In this document: one piece after another, positions 1 to 9,369 of the stretch
How the letters are laid out: each line of letters begins with the position of its first letter
How positions within the stretch are numbered: position 1 is the stretch's first letter
NCBI GenBank assembly: GCA_963930755.1
Contig: OZ005736.1
Location: 218,418,142-218,482,141 of the forward strand
DNA: 64,000 bases
Direction of reading: 5' to 3'
DNA from: Eudasyphora cyanicolor
Taxonomy: Eukaryota > Arthropoda > Insecta > Diptera > Muscidae
Made by a program: the position numbers and the translations under genes
The notes under the pieces: model-generated
Database searches by the model: none
Seen by the model: the letters and a program-made list of their open reading frames with translations, nothing else
Told to the model about the DNA's origin: nothing

Positions 1-1304
1 ATTTACAAGAAAAACGAAGATGCAACATTTTACCCGGCCTCGATTCCTGAATAAGACAATTGATATAACTAAAAAGGTAAAATACTTGGGAGTAATCTTG
101 GATCAGAAACTGTACTGGAAAGATCATCTTGAAGATAGAGTTACAAAGCCCCACAGATGTTGGTCGTTGTGCAGAAGAGCTATAGGTTTAAAATGGGGAC
201 GTCCAAATATGAATCACTGGCTTTGCATGAGCGTGATTAGGCCAATAATCACCTACGCCTGTATAGTGTGCTGTCTAGGCATAAGCGGGGCATTTAAAAC
301 TGCACCAACAAAAGCGTTGGCGACTATACAGCACATCCAACCAATAGACATCCGTATAAAGTATGAGGCAGCCCTCACAGCAAGACGTCTATAAGTGATG
401 GGTGAATGGATAAATCGAGACCAAAAGTCGTACCATCAGAAGATTTTAGAATCTCCAGTTGGTCACATTCAAACACCAGAAATCTCCGACCGCATTCCTG
501 AAGTACGGCTTACAGCTACCTGTGATACGTGTGTGCCGGACAGACGATCCTGGGAAAATGGAACTTTGGCTCATGTGCCAGTGGGAATCAGCTGCTACAC
601 GGATGGGTCCAAGCGAGGAGGAAAGACGGGTCTGGGACTTTTAATTGATGAACCAGAAGTCGAACTTCACTTCCGCCTCCCTGACCATAACACGGTATTT
701 CAAGCAGAAGTTCGAGCAATCACGGAGTGTGTGAACTGGCTCAGTAACACGACAAAGCCTAAATATGCCAACATCTTCACAGATAGCCAAATGGCGATTA
801 AAGCAATAAAGGGTCAAATCCAGAACTGTTTTGGGCTGTAAAAGAACGATAAATGATTACTTTGCTGGGTACCAGGACACACCGGAGTGATTGGAAATGA
901 ACGGGAAAACAGCTTGGCTTCAAAGGGCAGAGAACTTCGAGTAATAAACTTGGAAAATTTGAAACCTTTCGAAGTCACGAAAAATGAGTTGAAGCACTGG
1001 GCAGTGATGGCTCACAAAACTGTGTGGAATAGCGCAACAGTAGGAGCAACTGCAAAGATACTGTGGGGTGACCCAAATGAAAAGAAAACAAGAAGCCTTC
1101 TGAAACTAAACAAGATCGATATTAGTAAGATGATGAGTGTTCTAACGGGTGACTCATGCTTACAAGCACATCTTCATCGAATAGGACTAGCAGGGAACGA
1201 CGAATGCAGGGCATGCAGTGAAAACATCGAAACGATGGAACATTTTCTGTGTTACTGCCCGGCTTTCACATATGCAAGATCCCAACATTTCGGGTCCGAC
1301 ATAT
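1..1304 (+). pseudogene. LINE La ORF2 remnant: RT thumb, RNase H, zinc knuckle
   Basis: Three reading-frame blocks read in order. Block 20-394 holds the end of the reverse transcriptase (YLGVILDQKLYW, then the conserved RPIITYA segment). Block 395-841 holds RNase H, with the catalytic context CYTDGSKRGG, then FQAEVRAI and FTDSQMAIKAI supplying the D-E-D residues. Block 842-1318 opens with LLGTRTHRSDWK-like shifted sequence in which the family's WVPGHxGxxGNE motif is visible, and ends in a Cys/His cluster (C-X2-C-X8-H-X4-C around ECRACSENIETMEHFLCYC). A stop at about 394 and another near 839, plus frame changes, rule out activity. The last 14 bases to 1318 are transposon sequence. LINE origin is certain; clade is inferred from RNase H plus the terminal knuckle. 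Confidence 0.85.
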
Positions 1305-1639
1305 CGTCGCTTGGATGACCAACCGACGTAACTGACCATTTTTCAGAAATTAAGTTAAGACCACCATTCGATTTGTCTAGTCAAAGTACAACGTGTGTAT
1401 AAATTTTGTGCATATATATTACCGTTTTCTCAAAAAACGGTAAATGATTTTAGACGTAACTGACACAATGCAAAAAATTATTTTCACCAAGAGACGTAAG
1501 TGCAATATGTCACTTAATAATTCGTTCTCCTGAAATGTTTGTTCGTTATTGCAAAAACTTATGGAGTACTTGGTGGACTCAGGCCCCTCGTTGCTAATTT
1601 TTGGACCGATTACGGTCGAAACGGGATCACGGTCCAGTC

Positions 1640-1890
1640 CCAATCGTCAGATAACGACAGTAGGAATCTCGATAATCCAATCGTAGTAGGTAGGAACAGT
1701 AGGAATCACTAAGAAAATAACTCCAAATTGGCTTATTTGGGCGGGGTCACGTCTCCTCAATCAATAACTAATATAGCCTATGTCACCCGCTAGGATAATC
1801 TGAAGATTCCCTGTAAACTTCATCAATATCGGTCCAGTTATTTTGGAGTCCATACGTAACAACAGACACATCAATTTATATACATATAGA
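1640..1890 (-). mobile_element. Helitron 5'-end fragment
   Basis: Read on the minus strand this begins A|TCTATATGTATATAAATTG at 1890, matching the TCTATATATATA starts of the other Helitrons here. The interior holds GGGCGGGGTCACG-like and target-phrase sequence resembling Helitron interiors at 22300-22400. No CTAG end was found on the left, so only the 5' part is supported; the left limit is a guess. Confidence 0.45.
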
Positions 1891-2503
1891 TTCCGTATAC
1901 TAATGATTAAGTAATAAATTATTAGGATGAATATAAAAGTGTAATTAATTATATCCCGATTATAAATATATAATGAAAACGTGATGTATTTTCGATTGAG
2001 AGATGGCTTTCCGTCTCTTTGAATGACATTTTAATATCCTAACGAATAGAGTGCCCATTTGAAAACAATGTAATAACAATAACGCCTATTTTTTAATATA
2101 CCATGGGTACTATAAAAGTATACACTTTATACAATGTTAAGTAATTATATGAACGGGAATTAAGTGGTGGGGAAGAAGAACATTGTCTTAAAAACGGAAC
2201 ATCTGTTCTCCTGAACAATTTTGGCAAAAAAAAACTATCTGACCGTCTGTTTGTCGTACAAGCTATCGTCGCTGAACAACAAAATTGGGCACTTTAAGCT
2301 TTTATCCATTCGAAGTATAGGGTCTACAAAATTGAACCATCACAACGTATCGTTCCTATTCACTGTAACGCTCTATGTTCAGATTATAAATTCGAAATTA
2401 ATAATTTAATGTATACCAAGAAATGTATCACATATTCAAAATATCAGAACATGTAGATTTTGTAAATCTCTTTCGCTTTAACTAGTGTTCATTTTATTTA
2501 ACA

Positions 2504-3630
2504 CTAGTTATAACCCGGTGCGCTTCGCAGACCCAACCTTTATTTATTAAGTAAACTCGGATCTCTTTCTACACTAAAATACGAAAGATCGCCTACAATT
2601 TCTTATTTATATTCCAAAAGTTACCTTGTCACTATAAGCATGTATTAAGAGAAACACATACTGTATATTCCAAAATCTAAATTCGTACCCTTAGCCCTAC
2701 TATACCATATTTAACCTACTATACCATACTTAGCCCTTTTTGCCATATTGTACCATATTTTACCATTTTTGCACTACGGTACCATATTTAACCCTTTTTG
2801 TCCCACTGTGCCATCTTTAACACATTTTGACCCACTGCACAAATTTAAATTTTTTCCCCCACTGTACCATATTTAACACTTTTTGCCCCACTGTACAATA
2901 TTAAACACAGTTTTTTCCAACTGCACAATATATAATTTTTCCATCACTCTACCATACGTAACCTTAATCTTAAGCATATTTAACCCATGTTGCCCCACAA
3001 TATTAAACGCATTTTTGTCCCACTGTGTCATATTTAACACATTTTTGACCCACTGCACAAATTTAAAATATTTCCCCAACTGTACCATATTTAACCCTTT
3101 TTGCCCCACTGTGCCATTTTTAACACACTTTTGACCCACTGCACAAATTTAAATTTTTTCCCCCACTGTATCAAATTTAGAACTTTTCGCCCCACAATAC
3201 CATATCTAACATAGTTTTGCCCCACTGCACAATATTTATCATTTTTCCACCATTTTTGCCTAAAAAACTCCTTGTGTCTAGTCTACGTTCCAATGGCTAC
3301 CCTCAAGCCAAATTAGACGATTCAAGCTCTTGCCATTTGGACTTGGCTTTGGTGCCATATTTATCCCTTTTTGTCCCAATGTGAGCGAAAATTTTTTAAT
3401 TTCGAAAAATTGTGATTCATACCGAATCTTACCTCACACGAAATGTTGCAATTCTAGCTCCAGCCGTTTGGATGTGGCTGTGATACCATATTTTTTCTTT
3501 TTTGACCCATTGTGCGAACAAAATTTCGAAAAACCCTTCTATATTGCACGTCTATATAGCAAGGACTACCATCCTACCAAATTTCATGACACTAGCGTTA
3601 GCCGTTTGGGCTGGGCGGAAATCAGTCGTA
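2504..3630 (-). mobile_element. Non-autonomous Helitron, 5' end lost
   Basis: The left edge reads CTAGTTATAACCCGGTGCGC, which on the minus strand is a Helitron-type 3' terminus ...GCGCACCGGG...CTAG followed by T. The interior carries the 30-bp minisatellite of 2690-3260 and then non-repeat sequence matching the Helitrons ending at 16273 and 47018 (shared phrase CAAATTTCATGA...AGCCGTTTGG). The expected TGACTGAC run and TCTATATATA end are missing after 3620, so it is truncated. No Rep/helicase sequence. Confidence 0.65.
2690..3260 (+). repeat. 30-bp minisatellite inside Helitron
   Basis: Degenerate tandem units of roughly 30-33 bp built on CCCCACTGTACCATATTTAA followed by CCCTTTTTG. The same unit forms the arrays at 14290-15800 and 45000-46310, always inside a Helitron of the same type. 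Both strands contain stop-poor reading frames only because the units lack stops; I see no protein signal. Confidence 0.85.
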
Positions 3631-4104
3631 ACTGACATTAAGCATAATTTTTTTTCCCACAAAGTGACGTATCTGCATTGTTTATGAAAAACATTCATTA
3701 TAATTAATTTATTTTATTTTTTTGTTAATAATATTGAAAAAGATGGAGTAAAGTACACAATGAGAAAAGCAAATTGGAAATATAATAAATATTACGCCGT
3801 GGGGAAGAAGAAACATTGTCTCAAAAACAGAAAAACTGCTCTCCTGAACAATTTTGAAAATGTCAGTTACTGCAGTTGGTCATCCAAGCGACGATATTAC
3901 CAGACTTGACTCATCTCAGAGAATATGACTGGAAGATACTGAGAAAATTCGTGTCTAGTACCGATTTTCTGTAACTCGTGAGGTATAAAAAGATCATAAA
4001 TAAGGTGCGCACAACAGGCCGAACCACTGGCTTAAGTGTATGTCCATGGACGATGAGACGTTTAAACGTCTCCTCTCTTCAACCTAACCTAAACATAGCT
4101 CCCA

Positions 4105-4230
4105 CACGCTGAAAAAAAATCGCTTCTGTAGTATATTGTTCCAAACATATTCTGCTGGAAACATACATATGTTTAAGGTACACTCCAAATATATAATATA
4201 TGACACGCAATAATATTATGTCCCCTAGAA
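4105..4230 (+). mobile_element. D-family MITE, 5' fragment
   Basis: Starts with the D terminus CACGCTGAAAAAAAATCGCT, continues TGTAGTATATTG and the AAACATATTCTGCTGG block, then stops after about 125 bp. Full copies at 30264-31005 and 43268-44002 are about 735-742 bp, so five-sixths is missing. It lies 12 bp downstream of the LINE La tail. Confidence 0.75.
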
Positions 4231-4735
4231 TGCCAAGGAGTCTAATAGGAATGGACCTTTATGTGGGAGCTCTATCAAAACATTGACCAATGTTCCCCAT
4301 TTTCACTAGGAACGATTAAGTGCAATATAAAGTATAAATTTTAAATTTCTGCCAGAAGTGACATCGATGGGGACATTCATATGGGAGCTATACCAAAACA
4401 TTGACCGATGTGCCCCATTTTTACTAGGGGTGATAGGATCTAATATAAAGTGTAAATACTTTAATTTCAGACAGATGCATTTAATAATGTGTTCTCTAGA
4501 GTATGAAGAAGTGACATCGGTGGGGACCTTTATATGGGGGATATCTAAATTTTAAATTTCTGCCAGAAGTGACATCGGTGGGGACATTCATATGGGAGCT
4601 ATACCAAAACATTGACCGTTGTGCCCCATTTTTACTAGGGATGATATGATCCAATATAAAGTGTAAATTCTTAAATTTCAGCCAGATCAATTCTTCAAGT
4701 GACGTCGATGGGGACCTTTATATGTATGATTTTGA
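4230..4735 (+). repeat. Tandem repeats of INE-1-like interior type
   Basis: Three to four incomplete units, each with GACATCGATGGGGACATTCA, ATGGGAGCTATACCAAAACA and TGTGCCCCATTTTTACTAGG, at about 4250, 4362, 4508 and 4569. One unit is shortened to about 61 bp. Related phrases occur at 44385-44440. No terminal hairpin or GTCY run is present, so this is a core fragment. Confidence 0.6.
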
Positions 4736-5165
4736 TTTTCTGATGTATGGTTTTGTCGAGACAGAACGTCTCACTTAACTTTTGTGTCTTTTATGAAGAC
4801 TGACTGTCTTATTTCCATATCAATAATGATATATCGGTACTTTCATTCCAAAGTATCCTAATTCAACTTAGTTAGATATTTTAAGAGACATTGCGTTTTA
4901 AAACCCAAATATTCCAAATTTTCCAGTCAAAAGATTTTCACAAAACAGAAGAGGTCATCGATTTATAAAGGAATTTCATACAAATTTAAAAATTGTTTAA
5001 AACTTCGATCTTACTTTGGAAAGGAGTTATCTGTATTGCCATTGTATCAATGATATCAATATTATGGCGAGAGTCATGTATTAAAAAAACAATTGTCACT
5101 TATTTTAATATATGTGTCAGTTTGCATTGATCTATTTTAAATGTACGGAACGGGAATAAGACCCA
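4736..5165. other. No gene or repeat recognised
   Basis: AT-rich sequence with no convincing reading frame and no similarity that I can see to the other repeat families of the window. Confidence 0.5.
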
Positions 5166-5169
5166 ACGG

Positions 5170-5950
5170 AGATGTCGTCTAAGACCATAGTCTGTTTAGA
5201 GGCCGTGCAACCGTCAACATTTACATTGACAGGATGACTTAATATTTTGCAGCTGATAGTATTTCCACTAAGCTTTGTTTAAGTTCGAAGCTGAACCATA
5301 TACCTTCGTGTACCTTCTCTAAAATTGGACGACTCACCTTCCGCAGTGGGAGCTATATCCTGCTTGTATACCTTCAAGACTATAGTCTCGAAGCCATATT
5401 GTAGGGTTGCACTTGCACGTTGTATATGGGATGTGGATTTAGCGTTAAGGATCAAATTGACCTGCCGCTTTTACCATCCGCCTCACCCACCTTGCTGATT
5501 CTCCAATTATGGGCCGGCAGACCAGGATTGCAATCTTTTATTATTTCTAATATGTCAGCCGGGTTGGAGGACTCTTCTGTAACCCAGGTGATGGCTCTAG
5601 GGTGACTAGTCATGTTGTTTTTTCGACAATCCATCCAACTGGGCACCCGGCCACACCTCACACGCTCGACTCAGAGCAGCCTTATACAGGTCTACTGATC
5701 TGGCATCACCGAAATATAAGAGCCTCCAACTTCGTCAAAACTCTGAGCGCTATCCGGTGCTCATTGTGCTTCCGTTTTTTGCGGTCGGACATTACGTTTT
5801 CCCCTCATTTTCGGTGTGGTCGGCTTTGGTCAAGACCAACGGACGGACAGTAGGACGATTGGGGAACCCCGCTCCATCGGAACACGGAGGCATACCCGTC
5901 AACGAATTTATTTATTTTTTTGTCTGTATTAGCCTGTAATAGGTACTACG
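5170..5950 (-). pseudogene. DUF4780-like retroelement protein relic
   Basis: On the minus strand an open block (5661-5452) reads HPRAITWVTEESSNP, then ILEIIKDCNPGLPAHNWRI and KVGE. This is the pattern I know from the DUF4780 domain of insect repetitive proteins: an Arg/Pro-Ala-Val motif, a CNP-L-T-W core and a short hydrophobic strand. Upstream at 5950-5662, a shifted frame shows RKKRKHNEHRIALRVL and a CEVWPGAQLD-like phrase, paralleled by EIWPGAALDVV in the second copy at 31450-31800. Downstream of 5452 the frame is broken by stops. Identity as DUF4780 is from memory of the motif and was not tested. Confidence 0.5.
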
Positions 5951-6628
5951 ATGAAGGCCTTTCAGACTTTGTACAGATTAGGTTTTAACTATCCGCTCTG
6001 TGCTAAACACGTCCGTTCACTACGACTGATCAGCAACGACCTGAATAAGTACACAACAGTATTCGCTTTCATTTGTTTTCAATTAAATTGTTTTACATTT
6101 GTCACAACACCTGTCACATTTCGTCCACCCCATTCTGTTCTGTCCCAAACAGTGACTTTCAACAAATTGTTATTTTATTGCCATTTTCAAGTGGTGCCTT
6201 TTACGAGTCTTCACTCACTTCGAAGTGATGATTTTAATTTGCCCTAATGTGTTCATAATTTGTGTTGCTACAAAAAAAAACATATCCAAGTCGTATTTCT
6301 CCCCCACAACAAGGCAAAAAAGGGGGAAAACAACCCTTAATTTCTTTAACAACGATCGAATAGAAATCCAATATATAGTAGCGTTGAAACTATAGAAAGA
6401 ATGTAGTAGGAGTTAGTGGTTTTGTATAGAAACACCGCAGACATTTTGTGGTGAAAAAGTATGTAACCCGAGTTGCAGACTAATATACGACTATCGATAT
6501 TAAAATATAACCTTAACCTGTGAATTCATATGGAGTCCAATAAAAATCTAGATTTAAAATATAGTTCAGGTAACATTACACAGTACAGCATTTTTCAGCT
6601 CATTTATCTGGGACTCAATTCTGAGAAT
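5951..6628. other. No gene recognised
   Basis: Contains a 98-codon plus-strand frame at 5951-6247 (MKAFQTLYRLGF...) with no recognisable domain and no intron or promoter context. I treat it as chance. The rest is AT-rich. Confidence 0.4.
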
Positions 6629-7168
6629 TGGACGTGAAAGTCGCCCCAAAAATAAGAACTTCTGCATCAATTATTTAGTCAAGTTGGCTCAATTTAATGG
6701 TCTTACGAATTTTTTTGCTCAAGGTGTATTTTTAGCACTTTTTCTATATTTTTTTTGGTTTACCATACGGAATTTCTCTTTTGCGTCTGAAGCAAAGTTG
6801 TTATTGAATAGGAGAAAATAAATGCGGAATAAACTTACCCGAAAAAATTGCACCCAGTGACACAAATATGTTCAGTTCTGTTCTATAATGCTATGTTTTA
6901 TACGTACACGTGTTATTTTATGACTTTGTGGGCATTTTTTCGATTTTTAAGGCACTGGATGCACTTTTTCGGGCAGGTTTGTTCCGCATTTTTTTCTCCT
7001 ATTCTGTATCTGCAACTTTGCTTCAGACACAAGAGAAATATTCCGTAGTGCATATAGAGAAAATATATATAAAAAGTGCAAAAAATCCACCTTGAGCAAA
7101 AAAAAAAATCGTATGGCCATTAACTTGTTATTAGAAGTTTTTATTTTTGGGGCTACTTTCACGTCCGA
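6629..7168. mobile_element. Fold-back element with about 220-bp inverted arms
   Basis: 6629-6850 and 6950-7168 are imperfect inverted copies. Both arms, read inward, show GGACGTGAAAGT, GCCCCAAAAATAA, TTTTTGCTCAAGGTG, GTCTGAAGCAAAGTTG and AATAGGAGAAAA. The unpaired centre is about 100 bp. No coding capacity and no clear target-site duplication. Most likely an old fold-back MITE. Confidence 0.7.
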
Positions 7169-7289
7169 ATCGGAAGATAAATATATGAGATGATTTATTT
7201 GAAGGTTCACAACCTATGTTAGTAACACTGCCTTATATGACAACCGATTTAACAGCTGATGGTTGTTTTTTGTTTAGTGTGCCTTACAA

Positions 7290-7640
7290 TTTCTTAGTGG
7301 ATATACTCACAGGAGATCAACGCTTGCAGATAGTTGAAATTTAAGGAATAATAATGTTGAAATGATTCAAATAATTTCACGTATAGGTCCTGTTATTTGG
7401 TTCTAAAGGGCGTGATATTTAACTCCACTGGATTATTTTCTTTGGGGTTATGTAGACATTCGACTACGCTGTTGTAACACAACCTTCGGCGAGTTATTGG
7501 CGGAATACGACCGCAAATGCAGCGAAAACTGTTTGAAAATTGCAGTTCCACATTGCGCCATAACAGAGAATACCCCAGCAGAATTTTGCTGTTTTTTAAT
7601 AATTATTTTTTTCTTAGGCGATATAGCATCAAATTTATTA
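7290..7640 (+). pseudogene. Mariner-like transposase scrap
   Basis: About 7308-7330 reads GDQRLQIVEI, the start of a mariner N-terminal helix-turn-helix. About 100 bp on, RDI-stop-LTPLDYFLWGYV-type sequence appears, the motif around the third catalytic Asp. The DNA-binding linker and the first two catalytic residues are absent and the frame is broken, so this is an internally deleted relic. Confidence 0.5.
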
Positions 7641-8180
7641 ATTTGTTCAATATTCGCAAAAAGAATGAAATATACATACATTTAATAAGAAATTATATTA
7701 AATATTGGAGTTATTGAGGATCGTGGAAACTGCGATAAATTAACATTTAAAAAAAGTTTGGCCTTTTTATGGTTTTTTTTACAAAAAATAACAAAGAGAA
7801 GTGGCTTTGAACTGAAACTGCTGAATGAAATATACATAACTATTTCGCTATCAATTACGAAATAAAAGTGGTCGTACAAAAAGTAATATTCCGAAAAGTC
7901 AGATATAGCTCAGAGAACAGATGCGGACGAATTATCAAAAACAGGAGGTGATAATGTTCCCCAAAGCGGGTTGGCCTCCAAGTAAAAACAAGTTCTCGGA
8001 TGCGAGACGGAATATGAAAGGTTACCTTGAGACAATCCCAAAATCGTTTTGTTATCGTAACTTTTTGTAGCTCGATTGTCACATGCGATACATCAGTGTG
8101 TTGGTATCGATAAGTACTACATTTGAACTACTAATGAAGACTTCATTTACGGCAGTTTCTACCCCAAAAAATTTAAAAAT
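7641..8180. other. No gene or repeat recognised
   Basis: AT-rich; short frames on both strands overlap one another and show no domain. Confidence 0.4.
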
Positions 8181-8600
8181 ATTTTTTTATAGGATTAAAA
8201 CGCTTTAAAAACCTTGAACATTTTACTTTGGGTCCATTTGATCGAGAGATACCAGAATGTTTCCATTAGCATTTTTCTCAAGGTGAAGGCGGATGGAGGT
8301 ACTTGAATGAGTGGACCAATATTGCCCATCTTCGAGCTCAGTCGGAGATAGAGCAAAATATTACCGCATACCAAATGTGAAGTCAATCGGTTAATCCTTT
8401 CGAGAGTTATCGTGCGCAGCAGAGATACACACAGATAGACAGACGGACGGACATTGCTCAAATGTTAAAATGACTCAAATCGAATTTCCGCAAAAAAATA
8501 CTTGGGGTCTTAGGTCACCCCTTCGATGTGTTACGATTTTGCCTCGTAGCAAATGATATTTATATGCTCCTCTCTAAGGTGAAGAGGTGCCCCTTTTGGC
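8181..8600 (+). mobile_element. INE-1-like family B, 3' part
   Basis: Contains GGAGGTACTTGAATGAGTGG, CCCATCTTCGAGCTCAG, TCAATCGGTTAATCCTTTCG and GAGTTATCGTGCGCA, then a GTCY run (ACAGATAGACAGACGGACGG) and ATTGCTCAAATG. It parallels 32700-33025 and 58440-58721. The terminal hairpin is degraded near 8575. Confidence 0.7.
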
Positions 8601-8875
8601 ACCACCCAAACAAAGTGGACAAAATAAAAAAGAAAAAGTTTCCCTTAGTTTTACAATATGTCCTTCGACAGGGATACACATTTTTTTTATAATAAATACA
8701 GGAGTGGTCAGCTACAATGACACTAAAATCGCTGAAATAGGATAACGCGCTATTAGGTTATACTCTGATGAATTCAGTGTCCTTTAAGATAAATGTTAGG
8801 AGGAGACCAACCTTGGGTCTACTGACTTTGGAATTACCCAGAAGTAAGGGAAATTTCAAAAAATCATGTTTTTAT

Positions 8876-9060
8876 TTATTTATATGAATTACAATACAAA
8901 GTAAATTTATATTCTAATTTTAAGGTCCAGGGAAATCCCGGGATACAAAGACCATGTGGCTTAATGTTTGCAGCGACAGACAAGAGCCTCTGGTGGAATC
9001 GAACCCATGACCCCAAAACTCATAGGCGAGTACGCTACCAACTCGCCTACTGGGGCGCTC
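8876..9060 (-). mobile_element. tRNA-derived SINE with perfect 15-bp target duplication
   Basis: On the minus strand the element starts GAGCGCCCCAGTAGGCGAGT. TAGGCGAGTTGGTAGCG serves as RNA polymerase III box A and GGTTCGATTCC as box B, spaced as in a tRNA. A tRNA-unrelated body follows, ending in an A/T-rich tail. The flanks carry AAATCATGTTTTTAT at 8861-8875 and again at 9061-9075. It separates two oppositely oriented INE-1-like fragments. It is not a functional tRNA: the anticodon arm does not fold properly and no CCA-ready acceptor stem is visible. Confidence 0.85.
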
Positions 9061-9073
9061 AAATCATGTTTTT

Positions 9074-9345
9074 ATACCCTCGCTATTGTGAACGAGTATA
9101 TTTCATTTGCGAAGGTGTAATACACCGAATGAGTGACCTAAGAACTCATGTATATTTGGCGGAAATAAGTTTTGCGCCATTTTAAGTCATTCCGCCTGGC
9201 TGGTGCGCACGTAACTCTCGAAAGGACTAATTCAAATTTGGTCTGTGGAATTTTTTTTTCAATCTCAGGCTAAGATCGCAGATGGGTCATATTGGTCCAC
9301 TTCTCTCCCGCAAAGAGTTAACATTTAGTGAAATTGGTTCTTTCA
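9074..9345 (-). mobile_element. INE-1-like family B fragment
   Basis: The reverse complement matches the B 3' part: a TATACCCTCGCTATTG terminal hairpin remnant, the CGAATGAGTGACCTAAGA block, and GATGGGTCATATTGGTCCAC near 9285-9305. The GTCY run is reduced to CCGCCTGGCTGG. Confidence 0.6.
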
Positions 9346-9369
9346 GTTTATTTTATTTTTATGGAGTAG

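Larger units (their letters stand above)
1305..3893. mobile_element. TIR DNA element (CGTCG termini) inserted in LINE La
   Basis: The ends are inverted repeats beginning CGTCGCTTGGATGACCAAC, similar over about 38 bp on each side (1305-1343 and 3856-3893). The flanks carry ATAT twice (1301-1304 and 3894-3897) where the empty LINE copy has it once. The alternative reading is a TA duplication with TIR TCGTCGC. No transposase was found inside, so it is non-autonomous. A subterminal block at 3795-3865 is repeated at 2160-2232, suggesting a partial internal duplication. Helitron-like pieces lie inside. Superfamily unassigned; compare 27921-28483, which also starts CGTCG with a 4-bp duplication. Confidence 0.75.
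1..4092 (+). mobile_element. LINE family La, 3' half, split by a DNA transposon
   Basis: A non-LTR retrotransposon of the RNase H-bearing group (I/R1/Loa-like) runs in from the left edge. Coding sequence stops at 1304, where the element at 1305-3893 is inserted, and resumes at 3894 with 3' untranslated sequence ending in CCTAA-type repeats near 4092. A second, minus-strand copy at 48373-48820 contains the uninterrupted junction (GACATATTACC), which proves 1-1304 and 3894-4092 were once contiguous. The 5' part lies outside the window, so the true length is unknown. Confidence 0.85.

Noticed and set aside
2690..3260. CRISPR-like array
   Set aside because: Units are degenerate, adjacent and without unique spacers, inside a Helitron in a eukaryotic genome.
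8990..9057. tRNA gene on the minus strand
   Set aside because: Boxes A and B are good, but the cloverleaf is poor and the 15-bp duplication brackets a longer element. It is a SINE head.
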